64,000 nucleotides of DNA from Ascaphus truei (Eukaryota; Chordata; Amphibia; Anura; Ascaphidae). A program made the translations under genes and the position numbers. Positions 48,156-58,690 of the stretch are shown here, one piece after another. Each line of letters opens with the position of its first letter. The stretch's first letter is position 1. The stretch is from NCBI GenBank assembly GCA_036426205.1, contig CM071568.1:118406891-118470890 (forward strand), given 5' to 3'. The notes under the pieces were generated by a model. The model had not been told where the DNA came from. It searched no databases and saw nothing but the letters and a program-made list of their open reading frames with translations.

Positions 48156-50870
48156 TTTATTTAGTGTACGATCGCCAGTAATAGCCTTGCATGGAGATAG
48201 CAATTCTCCATGCAAATGTAACGTGCAGCTTTATTTCCTATCAGCTAGTGTACAGGAACTTTAAGTGCGATAGCAGGGGGAAAAAACCTTGCACGCACGA
48301 TAAGCCAGTTTTGGGCACGTCCGATAAAAAATGGCCTGAGGGCCTTAGTGAATCGCGCCTCTGGCTTCATTTTATATCGGACATGCTCATTTTTTTCAGG
48401 CCGGCGCGAAAGCATAGCCCCCAAAGAATGTAAACCTTCAGCCATACTGCAGGTTGCAAATCCCCCCCCTCCCAAATAGAAAGTAGAAGAAGATGACAAA
48501 ATATTGTTTAACTAAAATAATGTTCAAGTTCTACATTAGAAGTATATTTTAAAATTGATAAAACTATTTTAATGTTAGCCCAAGTTTCTGATCTACTATA
48601 GGCTGTGAAGTCATCAAAAGAAAATAATGACTAAACTGCACAAATGCTTAGGAGTAATTCCAAAAAATGCAAAAAAAAAAACTTAGACAAAGTAGAAATG
48701 TCACCACAATTAATAGTAGTAATCAAAACATCCACTTTAGTTCCTAGGGATAAGTGCCCCATCAAAGCATCAGTGGAATTACTAATAAAGCTAAATATCA
48801 TAAAAGCTGCCTCACTGACACATACAGTACATATGAAGAGAGCTGCCATATCAGATGTTAATGTGGACAAGTCACTTATCGTGGCGGCCGCCTTTATCCT
48901 AATGCGGCCAGATCCGCGGCGCTCTGATAATCGTGTGCAGATTCGGTTTTTTTGGTCCGGAGTGAATTGCGTTATTTTAGCGCTCGTGATATTAGCATTT
49001 TATTATCGCTGTCTGCAATACTGCAATACCTACTAAAAACTCAGGGGGGCGTTCACGAGCTGTTGTCTTGGAAGTCTAATACTTTAGCAGTTCAACCTAC
49101 GTCATTACACAGTCTGCGTGTGCGCACGCAGTAATTGTAAATTTGTATATTTACTGTATTCATGCATTTGCAGTGCTGAATGTCTCATTTGAAAATTGTT
49201 GAAACGCATAGGCATGTACAGTACTGTAACAGTGTCACAATTCGGCATATACAGCGCTCTCCCCTTGCTCGCCCATGCACACACACAGGATAATTTACTG
49301 CACTGCAGGGTATTTCAACTTCTTATCTTCTCTACAGTGCAGTACATCTCTCCCACACCATTCCTTTGAATGTGTGTCTTTCTGGTTTCAATCACATTCC
49401 TGCTTGACAGCAGATGATTACTGCGCATGCACCTGTAACTTCACCCACCACTGCTTGCTTGAGTGAGCGACCAAAAAAAAAAATTATTTTCTCCACAAGC
49501 CTGCAAAAACCATCTTGATATTACGATATTAAATCTGTGCTGTACTGTAGCTTTTGACTGCGACCCTGTGCGTTTGACTGCACATGGTTGATTTGTGTGC
49601 TTTTTATGTACTGTATTTGGGGGTGAAGGGATCAAATTATTATGATGACCTGCCTTTTGAAATTATGTCATTTCTTTAAACTGCAGTACAACTAATCCTT
49701 CCTGAAGCTGTACCCTGTGCCCCCTCCCCCACGGACACACACAAGGCTCGCTCAAGGATTTGAAACTCTTATCGACAGACACATCTACATAGTCATTCAT
49801 TTTCTGAAGCTTTTCATTGTGTATTTAATCCGTCCCTAGCCGAGCGTCACCTCACTGCGCCTGCGTGTAATCCTCTTTGAGATGGGAGCTAGCTGATTAC
49901 TGCGCAAGACTCACCCAACCCCCCCCTCAACCCTTTGAGGCTTTGTTTACGGTAACGCTTTGGAAAATCCCTTCTCGAATTTAATATGTAAATCTGATTT
50001 GCACAGCACTGTGAGAATTGAGAGTTAAAAAAAAACATTAACTGATTTTGTTTGATTGATGTTGTTTTGTCATTCATTCTTTTTCTTTGGTGTTGTCAAT
50101 GATTATGATTATCAAGAATGTACATAAATATTTATTTTATCAGGAATAAAAAAAACAAATATAAAAATAATCAGTAATAATACATAATGCAGTCTTTATT
50201 AAGTTCTTCTGTCAGATGGAAATTGAGGGCCGGTGGATAATCCTGAATAATGCACATTGATAATAATATTAATTAATAATATGTCATATATAATAATATG
50301 TATATACTGTATAGTAATATAATTTTTTCTGTCTTTATCTTCTTCCTCATTCTGTGTACAGTACAGTAGTTCATTGAGAGAGGAGAGGTTTTGTGTACAT
50401 CATGACTGCATTTTAGATACTGTACACTTAACTGTACAAACAGTTCACAGACTTTACACGATACCCCTCTCCCCCAGGCCATCCTTTTTTTCTGAAAACA
50501 CAAGAAAACAAAAAATTAGTGCAGTTATGTGCATACTGTATTATGGCATTGTGTGCTGTGTAGTACTGTCAAACTACTCTGTACTTGAACTACTGTATAC
50601 TGTGACTACTGTTAAATACCTTGTAACCAGATGGCTGGTGCTGCTCTCTCTGGAAAGGAAAAAATTGAGCAGTTACTGTAGGTGCATACTGTATTATGGC
50701 ATTGTGTACTGTATAGCTACTCCATATTGGACTACAGTATGCAGTTAGTACTGTCAAACTAGTCTATACTGGAACTACAGTATACTCTGACTACTAGGAA
50801 AGAAAAAATCTGTGCCATACTAACCTGTATCATACTGTACTTACAATACTACAGTACAGTACTATACCAT
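48156..50870. other. non-coding, ACTGTA-rich; partial duplicate segment
   Basis: No gene recognised. 48,200-48,450 shares the GTGAATCGCGCC-type repeat end with other dispersed repeats. 48,890-49,070 is repeated with divergence at 51,415-51,610 (GTGAATTGCGTTATTTT, CGCTGTCTGCAATACTG). From 50,280 to 50,870 the words ACTGTA and TACAGT are extraordinarily dense. Confidence 0.5.
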
Positions 50871-51414
50871 ACTACCTTCCTGATGCTTGCCCATTACTCA
50901 CGATCACAATGGGCAACACAGTCGCATTATGGTCAATATATTTATTGCATTGGTCCACGGTGAGTACATCGTTCCAAAAACTCAGAATGCCTTGCGCCAA
51001 CTCATACTTTTTGGAGGGTTTCACGACTTTTCGGATATGGTCCTTTAGCTCATGCCAAAACCATTTCGATCTGTCATTGGAGGGGGAAAAAAAGGACAAT
51101 TAGTTTTAGAGATACAGTACACAGTAAAAACAGTGGGAAAAAATGAGACACGGTTACCGCACTTACTCCGCTGGCGTCTTCACCCAGTTGATACCGCGCT
51201 CAAGGATATGCACTGTTGACGCGGTGTGCTTCGGATCGTTGTCCTGGTAGAAACAGTGACCATCTGGGAACTTATGTGTAATGTATTCCACAATCTCAGG
51301 CACAATTTTGTCTTGGAACAAAGCTTTACTCATGATTCCTATAACAAGAAAAGTGCTCAAAAAGCTGCACACTAGTACAGTACAGTGCGTAAGGCAAAAG
51401 CGTGTGACATACAG

Positions 51415-52350
51415 TGGCGACATCCTTAATTCTAACTCGGCTAGCTCCGCGAATTTCAGATTATCCCGGTTATGTGCGGTTTTGTGTCTTTTTCGGCAGG
51501 AGTGAATTGCGTTATTTTCACGCCCGTGATTTAAGCATTTTATTCTCGCTGTCTGCAATACTGAAATGCCGTGTAAAAACTCATGGGGGCGTTTGCGAGC
51601 TGTTGTTAGAAACCATACACTGTATCATTGCATATACTTACCTGTCCTGTTAGAGGGTATAGAGCTACAGTAGCCTAGAATTTATTTGGGATACATACTC
51701 CTTTTTGGTCTACCCTTCTACCCTTCCTCCACCTTATTTTTAATTCGCCGCTAACATAGGATTTCGGTTCCAGGTTTCTGCTCATTCTGACTTAGCCGCG
51801 CTGGTTTGAAACGGCTTTCTCCGCCATTACGGTCAATGATAGGACCTTCCTTGCCGGCGTGACCCTTTCTCGTCGCGATTACTGGTCGGACCCTTTTGGG
51901 GTCAAGTGAGGGGGTTCTAACATCTAGGGGCAAAATGAATTTTATTTCTAGGTGCCCTAGAACAGAAGTTCCCACGCCAATTGCCCTAGTTCCCACGCCA
52001 ATTGCGCGATCATTGCTCTTTTTTGACAATGTTGCCGATCTTGCGGCATTGCGGTCTGGCAGTAAAAAAACAGTGCAGTAAGCCTCGACATTTGTTACAC
52101 TGTCAAAGGAGCAAATGGAAACAATGTAAGACAAATCAACATGTTCTTTTATTGGTGGAGTCAGTACAAAAACATTTATTTACAAATACTGTACAATGTT
52201 GAAACATTTTAAGTGCACAGCAATTCAAAACATCAACAGGTGTATGGTTTACTGCTACAGTACATGTGTGAAAATCCGATTCAGCAATGTTCAGGCATTG
52301 TCACGCAACGCGATATTATCCATCGAAATCCCCCCATTAGCCATTTTCTT
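51415..52350. other. non-coding within Tc1-like intron 3
   Basis: It contains the diverged duplicate of 48,890-49,070. 52,110-52,265 is found inverted at 58,185-58,335. No gene is recognised. Confidence 0.45.
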
Positions 52351-52626
52351 TTCTAAGGAAAAATAAAAAGAAAAGTTTTAATGTACAGTAATGCTCAGCC
52401 CCCTAAAGAAGTACCCAGCCAGCCCCACCAATAATTTTCTCCTGTTCACATGCGCATCCGCCTAGCGTTCCACCAATTGTTCAGTATCTGCAGTACAGTA
52501 CTGTAGAAGCCGCTCAGCCAATGATATTGCTTACAGGAGAATCGCTTGACTTTGGAATCGCACCGATATTTATACAGTATTGTCAAAATAAAAAAACACA
52601 GAAAATAATACGGCAACAATACTCAC

Positions 52627-53210
52627 CATAGTATTTCCCATTCAGCTGGCGCCGGCGCCAGGCCACTGCCAGTCCAGTGTTCTTCATCATCCACGTCGAT
52701 AGTTTGCAGCGCGATTAGTCCACCTGTAGTCAGCTGGTGAGGCTGGAAATCGCTTAGGCACATGCAAGCTTCATCAAAACTGCACGCGAAATCAGGCTCA
52801 GGCTCAGGGTTGTCACTGACGGCGGGACCGTCATTGGAAGCCGGTGCTGGTGCTGGGGCATTGCTTGGCAGCGACAGTCGTTTCTTAGTTGGTTTTAACA
52901 TGACCCTTTGCCTTTTGCCGCCTTCATGATCATAGATACCGCAAAAATCCGGTGATACACACTAATACCCTCCAACAAATTGTGGCTCAATACGATGAAA
53001 ACAGGGGTCGCTACATAACCTTTTCCTTATTGCACGCTTCCACGTATGAGGAGTTGGCGAAAATTTGTAAAAGTCATAGTTTTCGATAAAATACTGATAA
53101 ATTTGAACAACTATTGCTATCATCTCTTCTGTTCCATTAATCGTGGCCCATATCAAACACGCATAACTTCTGTCGGGTTTTTGGAAAACGGGCTGCACTT
53201 GAACACTCAT
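52627..53210 (-). CDS. second divergent forkhead-domain protein, nested in Tc1-like intron 3
   Basis: The ATG at 53,210 has a good context (CCCGCCATGAG). The forkhead domain spans about residues 10-85: KPDRSYACLIWATINGTEE, VVQIYQYFIENYDFYKF, HTWKRAIRKRLCSDPCFHRI. As in the gene at 35,038, the loop before W is two residues longer than usual and the IRHNLS motif is replaced (IRKRLC). One in-frame TAG at about 52,963, after FVGGY, interrupts an otherwise open frame that continues CVSPDFCGIYDHEGGKRQR into a Pro/Ala- and acid-rich tail. It could be a single-base error or a real nonsense change. The exon ends at 52,627 with a GTGAGT donor. A candidate acceptor is at 52,353, but that junction gives a stop at once. 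Confidence 0.65.
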
Positions 53211-53214
53211 GGCG

Positions 53215-53620
53215 GGCGGGTCTCTGGAGAATACTGTAAGCGAAACTGGTCTTTGTCTTTCTTTAATATGAAAAGCCTAAATTGATACATTTTTGCAACC
53301 TCTTCCTTCAGTCTCAAGGCCAAGTTACAATGGCACACTGTGGTACAGTATCTTTTTTAAACTAAACACCTGCAAGCCGACACATTACTGAAGCGCATGC
53401 GCATTACAAGTCATGAATATCTGCCATCTGGCGGACACGCGAAAGCATTGCAGCCTATTAAATCCGAACCATTATCAAATAAACCCATCAACCGCCCGTC
53501 AGCCGTGCATGACCCGTTGCTGGGAACGCAAAACGAACGCGGCATGCGCCAGGTGAAGAGCGTCGCATTCCAGGTACAAGCCAGGGAAAAAACGGTGATT
53601 TGTTAGAAAAAAGGCTGCTA
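53215..53620. other. non-coding upstream of nested forkhead gene
   Basis: The interval between the forkhead start and Tc1-like exon 3. It may hold the forkhead promoter, but no clear TATA or CCAAT box is seen. Confidence 0.35.
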
Positions 53621-54217
53621 TCACCTTCAAAGATGACGATAAATCCTGGTCGACGCCTAGAGATGGCACCACACACATGCATCTTCACTGGGTGTTTTGG
53701 ACGCGGCTTCATAGATATGCGACCTTTTTTGTGGAATGCAAAGGTGGCAAATCTCTCCAGCGAAACAGTAGTCTCTTCAGTGAAGATGCAATCCGGGAAA
53801 GTTTCTCCACTGTCGATCCATGATGGGCCTGGACCACTCTCTTGATTTTGTTAACATCCCTTATCATGGGGTATGCTCTGTAATGACAAGGAATTAATAA
53901 TTTTAGAGGTACAGTACAGTTTCCTAAACAACACTTTTACCTCCTGTACTGTCCAGTACTAAGCTCACACGTCCATATTTCCATCCAATTCTGCGTCTCA
54001 TCTTCATTATGCTGGTCTCGGATACAGTGAGATTGTGATTTTCCTGCAGAGTGTATTTGACCCTTAATGCACTCTTCTCATCATTCTCCTCACTTATTTT
54101 GTCGACCAGAAGAGTTGTCTCCCTACAATGTAGAAAAAACAAACATCCGGTAAGTTACAGTGCAGTAGGCCACAAGCACAGCACATCATTTGCAGTAAAA
54201 ATAGTATACAGTGAGAT

Positions 54218-54800
54218 ATTGTTCTATTAATATGCAGCAATATAAACAATATATATATACTGTTGTTATATAAATATACCGAAATAACTATAAAATTATA
54301 TACAGTAGATCTACACAATATATTGTTCTATTAATATGCAGCAATATAAACAATATATATTCTGTTGTTATATAAATATACCGAAATAACTATAAAATTA
54401 GGTACAGTAGATCTAAACAATACAGTATATTGTTCTATTAATATGCAGCAATATAAACAATATATATACTGTTGTTATATAAATACCGAAATAACTAAAA
54501 AATTAGATACAGTAGATCTAAACAATATATTGTTCTATTAATATGCAGCAATATAAACAATATATATACTGTTGTTATATAAAAATACCGAAATAACTAT
54601 AAAATTAGGTACAGTAGATCTAAAAAATATATTGTTCTATTAATATGCAGCAATATAAACAATATATATACTGTTGTTATATGAATATACCGAAATAACT
54701 ATAAAATTAGATACAGTAGATCTAAACAATATATTGTTCTATTAATATGCAGCAATATAAACAATGATAGATATACTGTATTATATAAATATACAAATAT
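54218..54800. repeat. ~103-bp minisatellite, six units
   Basis: The word ATTGTTCTATTAATATGCAG recurs at 54,218, 54,322, 54,429, 54,529, 54,631 and 54,733, with a CCGAAATAACTATAAAATTA segment between. The array fills most of intron 1 of the Tc1-like gene. Confidence 0.95.
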
Positions 54801-55078
54801 ACTTACGCGTTAGTTACCGTTTGTGTCCTCGTGCGTTGTCTGGTTTTTCCATGTGCTTGATAGCACACGGTGGTTGATGGCACTACGAGGCCAGAAGCAG
54901 CTAACCAGCGTTGGATGGATAAAAACACAAAAAACACAGCGCAAGACGCTCATAGTGCGATTAAAAGTTATATTAACATTAGCAGTGAATAAGATAAGTA
55001 ATGTGCGTACTGTACATCAAAATGATTTTATACAAGCATTTCTGGGATATTTTACCCAAACACCACGTGAAAGCCGGA

Positions 55079-55098
55079 NNNNNNNNNNNNNNNNNNNN
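55079..55098. other. assembly gap (20 N)
   Basis: Twenty undetermined bases inside the left half of the fold-back element. Indel-rich sequence begins to the right of it. Confidence 0.99.
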
Positions 55099-55254
55099 AG
55101 GATATGATGTCGTCACAGGTATAGGAAGATTTTCTTCGTGACCACCGGTTCCTAGTTGGGTAAAGTATGGAGTCTTTAATCAGTCCCTGCTCCCACAAAG
55201 TGTCCAGCACGTTTTCAGCCCACACGGGGACAGCTGTTGAATCACGGGAATTCC

Positions 55255-55290
55255 CTGATGAAGAAACCTACGGGTTTCGAAACGCGTTGG
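55255..55290 (+). ncRNA. candidate hammerhead ribozyme motif
   Basis: CTGATGA (exact box I), an extra A, a perfect six-pair stem GAAACC/GGTTTC closed by TACG, then GAAACGCG (box II). Stem III and the cleavage strand are not convincing. The same motif is at 62,562-62,597. Confidence 0.45.
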
Positions 55291-56198
55291 ATAGTGATTA
55301 ATACGATATACACTGCCCCACTGTGTGAACTGACCCAGCAAAATTGCGCTATTATCGGCGAAAATCTTCCGGTGACGTCACCAACTAGGAAGTGCCTGAA
55401 CGGAGGAGGGAGAGCGGAAGCTGTGTGGCGTGTGTCCCCCTTTGAAACAGCTGTCCCGGTGGGCTGAAAACGTGCTGGACACTTGTGGGAGCAGGTACTG
55501 ATTAAAGCATCCATACTTTACCCAACTAGGAACCGGTGGTCACGAAGAAAATCTTCCTATACCTGTGACGACATCATATCCGGCTTTCACGTGGTGTTTG
55601 GGTAAAATATCAGAAATGCTTGTTTAAAATCATTTTGATGTACGACACATACTTATCTTATTAACTGCTAATGTTAATAAATTTAATCGCACTATGAGCG
55701 TCTGCGCTGTGTTTTTGTGTTTTTATCTGTTAGTTCCTGGGGGTCCTTGAGCCATCCCTATAACCATAGCTGCAGACGCTCCATAAAGGTCACGTAATTT
55801 ATTACATTTATATTTCACGAATTTTATTTAGTTGCGCACTGATTTCTTCACCTAACCAGCGGTTGGAGATCTGCAATTTTTGTCCGCTCGGTGTACATCT
55901 CCTTAATTCTCATGCTGAGATCCTTTGAAATCTTTTTAACAGGCATTGCTCGCGAGTGGAAAGAAATAGAAACATAAGAATGTTATTCGATGTTTAGTTG
56001 ATGTGTATTTAATGTGCAGTGAATCCCAAAAAAGGATGTTATACTTATACGTTAATGACTCACATTTGCGTACGCCCACTTTCAACACCTGTACCTCGTC
56101 GCCATGCAAAAAGGTTACACACTTGCATAAACCCACCACTCGATGATCTTTATCTGAACTTGCCCTTGTCCAGATACTGCATTGTGCCATCTGCTTCC

Positions 56199-57116
56199 AT
56201 GGATCAACCCCGATTCTCGGGCGCAGGAACCCACTCGCCTCTGCCGTGCCTGTCATGCAGAAAGAAAAAGCGAAAGGCAGGAGCCGTTTCCAAGCCAAGG
56301 CCAAAGCGACAGGCTAAGGCTAATAAAGAAAACCTTCTGCGACCCCAAAGGCTAAGGGTTTAAATAGACGTAAGCCTTATTATGTCAAGAAGAAATCGGT
56401 GATGTACACTCAACGCAAAACAAATGTCAGCCAACCCATCGAACCCGCAGGCCACTTCCTCGTTTATGCTTCAACGATTTCTGCCGCTGTCCAGGAAATC
56501 TTCAGCCCGTCTTCTCCACTACTCGTCCTTGACGCTCCCGCGCCTCCCGGAAACCCACAGGCCATCTTCGCGACCTGCTCTCGACGACGCTGCCGCTGGT
56601 GCCCTGAAATCCACGGGTCACTTTCTCCATTACGTTAGACGACTCTGCCGCTTCTCGCCCGGAAATCCAGAGGTCACTTTCTCCTTCCCTCTTCGACGAC
56701 GCTGCCGCTTCTCCTCTCCGGAAATCCACAGTTCACCTCCTCCACCCTCTTCGGCAACACTGCCGCTGCTCTCCATGGAACCCCCATCTCATCCTCCATA
56801 GACCCATCTACCCAGATGTCCACAGCACGCCATGCACAAGAACCAGCTCGTTAGACCGGATGCTGAATGGGATAAGGGCAAATGGGATAAGGGCAAAGAT
56901 AGATCTGCTTTGGAGTATTGGCTTAATATGGATCACCGGATGCAGAAGATGGATCAATGGATGGAGAAGATGGATCGACTGATGGAGAAGATAGAGACTG
57001 ACATAGCGGGGATACATAATTTGCTCGGTGTTCATGTCCCTGTATCCCCGACGCCAGAGCAGGAGGGTGGCATGGATGTGATAAAGGGACACCCTCCACC
57101 AGAAGATTTTGTGTAA
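56199..57116 (+). pseudogene. basic repeat protein gene, frameshifted copy
   Basis: Counterpart of the open frame at 63,526, with several indels. It extends the picture beyond the right edge of that copy. The acidic/Ala repeat continues to about 56,780. A further frame from 56,832 to 57,116 encodes a hydrophilic region and a short amphipathic coiled-coil-like stretch (HRMQKMDQWMEKMDRLMEKI), ending PPPEDFV. Whether the two parts form one protein cannot be decided from this error-prone copy. It lies divergently 250 bp from the Tc1-like gene start. Confidence 0.55.
56480..56790 (+). repeat. ~57-bp coding repeat
   Basis: Units built from GACGACGCTGCCGCT and GGAAATCCACGGGTCAC recur about five times. 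They encode the FDDAAA...PEIH repeats. The clean copy starts at 63,800. Confidence 0.75.
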
Positions 57117-57119
57117 AGT

Positions 57120-58690
57120 ATGCCGTTAGGAGGAGATAACATGACAACCCCGTCAAGACCACGCCAGGAGACAACACGGCGACCAAGACAGGAGGAAAGC
57201 TTCCTGCCAGACAACCTACCCTGCCCGCTGCAACAAGCAACCCGCTCACAGAAGTACACCCACTTCCCGAACCCAACCTACAAACGCTTGCATCGATACG
57301 GTACCTGACATCATCCTGCGCGATCTGCCACCGGCAGCAGGGAGAAGTATAGGGTGATGAGTGTTGGTGTACCCCACAAGTATGCCTTATCTTTTTAAGC
57401 ACCAGTGTCCTACTTGGTGTACTGCGATTGGGCCTACAAAGTGAACTACGAAGGAAACCGCGAAAAAAAAGGCGCTTCCTGACAATTTAAGAAAGACTTC
57501 TTGAGGAATTGCAGCGCTTTTTTTCAATTACAGATACTTTAATGAAAGGCATCGAGACGCATAATGGCATTTTGAGCCATACAAGGCATCGGCCCTGGAA
57601 GGACAATCTGGTGGGGTACGCAATTTGTGTGAGTGTTCAACTGTTGTTTATTTTTTGTAAATGTTTTGTTCCAGTCCCCGAGGGTGCAAATAGGCCCGGT
57701 TTTCAAGGTTATCCTGAAAAACGGGCCTGTTTGCGGACTCAAGGACTGGAGTTGTGCAGCTGACTGATGTCTGCACACCATCCTACTGTAAATGTTTTGA
57801 CTTGCTGTCTAATAAAGGAGATGTTGCGTTTTTAAATTTTCTGAATAAAGAGTTTTTTTTATACAAGGAACACCATACTGTTGTGATGATGTACATGTTT
57901 TGACTTGCTGTACTTAAATAAATGAGATGGTATGTGTTTTAACTTGTATTAATAAAGAAATGTTTTAACTATTGTACACCACAGGCCTGCACAATTCCAG
58001 TCCCCGAGGGCCGCAAAACAGCCTGGTTTCAGGTAACCTTTCAAGGTTACATGTTTGGACTTGCTGTACTTAAATAAAGGAGATGTTGCGTTTGTATATT
58101 TATGAATAAATAATAGTTTTTAATAACAAACATGTGACTGTAAACCATACTGACTGAGTGTAAACGTTTTCTTTTCTGTTCATAAATTTTTCACTAGCAG
58201 TTAAACCATACACCTGTTGAGGTTTGAATTGCTGTCTGCACTTAAAAAGTTTTACATATACAGTATTTGTAAATAAGTTTTTGTACTTACTCCACCAATA
58301 AAATAAAATGTTGATTTGTTTTAAATTTTTCCATTGTCTCCTTTTATACTGTAACAAAATACAGTGTTTCTAGAATGTACAGTACTGTTCAGGCAAACTG
58401 TACTGTATACTGTAAGCATGCTCAGTACTGTAATCACAAGAGATTAAAACAATACATGCTGTACGGGTATAGAATACACATATGTACTGGAATACATGTA
58501 GAATAAATGCATACTTTTATTTTCTCAGGTTTATTATACAGTATATATAAAAAAGTATTGTATAAGGTCTGAAAACATCAGCATACTGTTTCAGGTATTC
58601 TAACCTAATCAATAACAACGGCAACTAAACTGTAGACTCTGGTACGTGGTTTTTTAAATCCGATTCTGCAATGTGCAGCATTGTTACACA
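57120..58690. other. mixed non-coding; hAT-MITE remnants; possible small exon
   Basis: 57,536-57,630 is bounded by TTTTTTTCAATTACAG and TGTGAGTG and encodes TLMKGIETHNGILSHTRH. It could be an exon of the plus-strand gene, unproven. 57,665-57,765 and 57,982-58,040 are remnants of the hAT MITE family seen in the Myb/SANT gene introns (CCGGTTTTCAAGG, GGACTGGAGTTGTGCAG). Several AATAAA signals occur at 57,810-57,960. 58,185-58,335 is the inverted counterpart of 52,110-52,265. Confidence 0.45.

Larger units (their letters stand above)
54917..55853. mobile_element. fold-back element inserted in Tc1-like exon 1
   Basis: Flanked on both sides by CTAACCAGCGTTGGAT (54,901-54,916 and, with two extra bases, 55,854-55,871), an about 16-bp target duplication. 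Its halves are inverted: GGATAAAAACACAAAAAACA and AGCGCAAGACGCTCATAGTG at the left, their complements near 55,690-55,730. An inner pair surrounds GGTTCCTAGTTGGGTAAAGT. A hammerhead-like motif lies at 55,255-55,290. A 20-base gap lies within it. Variable-length target duplications and hammerheads suggest PLE machinery. Confidence 0.65.
50872..55946 (-). pseudogene. five-exon Tc1-like transposase gene
   Basis: Exon 1 starts at 55,946 with a helix-turn-helix (KKISKDLSMRIKEMYTSGQ, IADIQRWL). It is split by a fold-back insert and resumes at 54,916-54,807 (ASGLVVPSTTVCYQ), ending at GTAAGT. Exon 2 is 54,122-53,941 (MKMRRRIGWKYGRVS). Exon 3, 53,877-53,625, runs from MIRDVNKIKRV to IDSGETFPDCIFTEETTVSL and HPVKMHVCGAISRR, with an indel in between. 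Exon 4 is 51,338-51,167 (FPDGHCFYQDNDPKHTAS). Exon 5 is 51,070-50,872 (WFWHELKDHIRKVVKP). Introns have GT..AG ends. The first catalytic Asp (usually TDE) reads TEE, the second (QDNDPKH) is present, and the PDLNPIE motif holding the third acidic residue is absent between exons 4 and 5. It is probably not an active transposase: either a relic or a domesticated DNA-binding protein. Confidence 0.7.

Noticed and set aside
52304..52352. Second coding exon of the nested forkhead gene
   Set aside because: The acceptor is plausible, but joining it to the exon ending at 52,627 creates an immediate stop; it is at best untranslated.
54218..54800. CRISPR-like array
   Set aside because: The ~103-bp unit is repeated without distinct spacers, and the context is eukaryotic.
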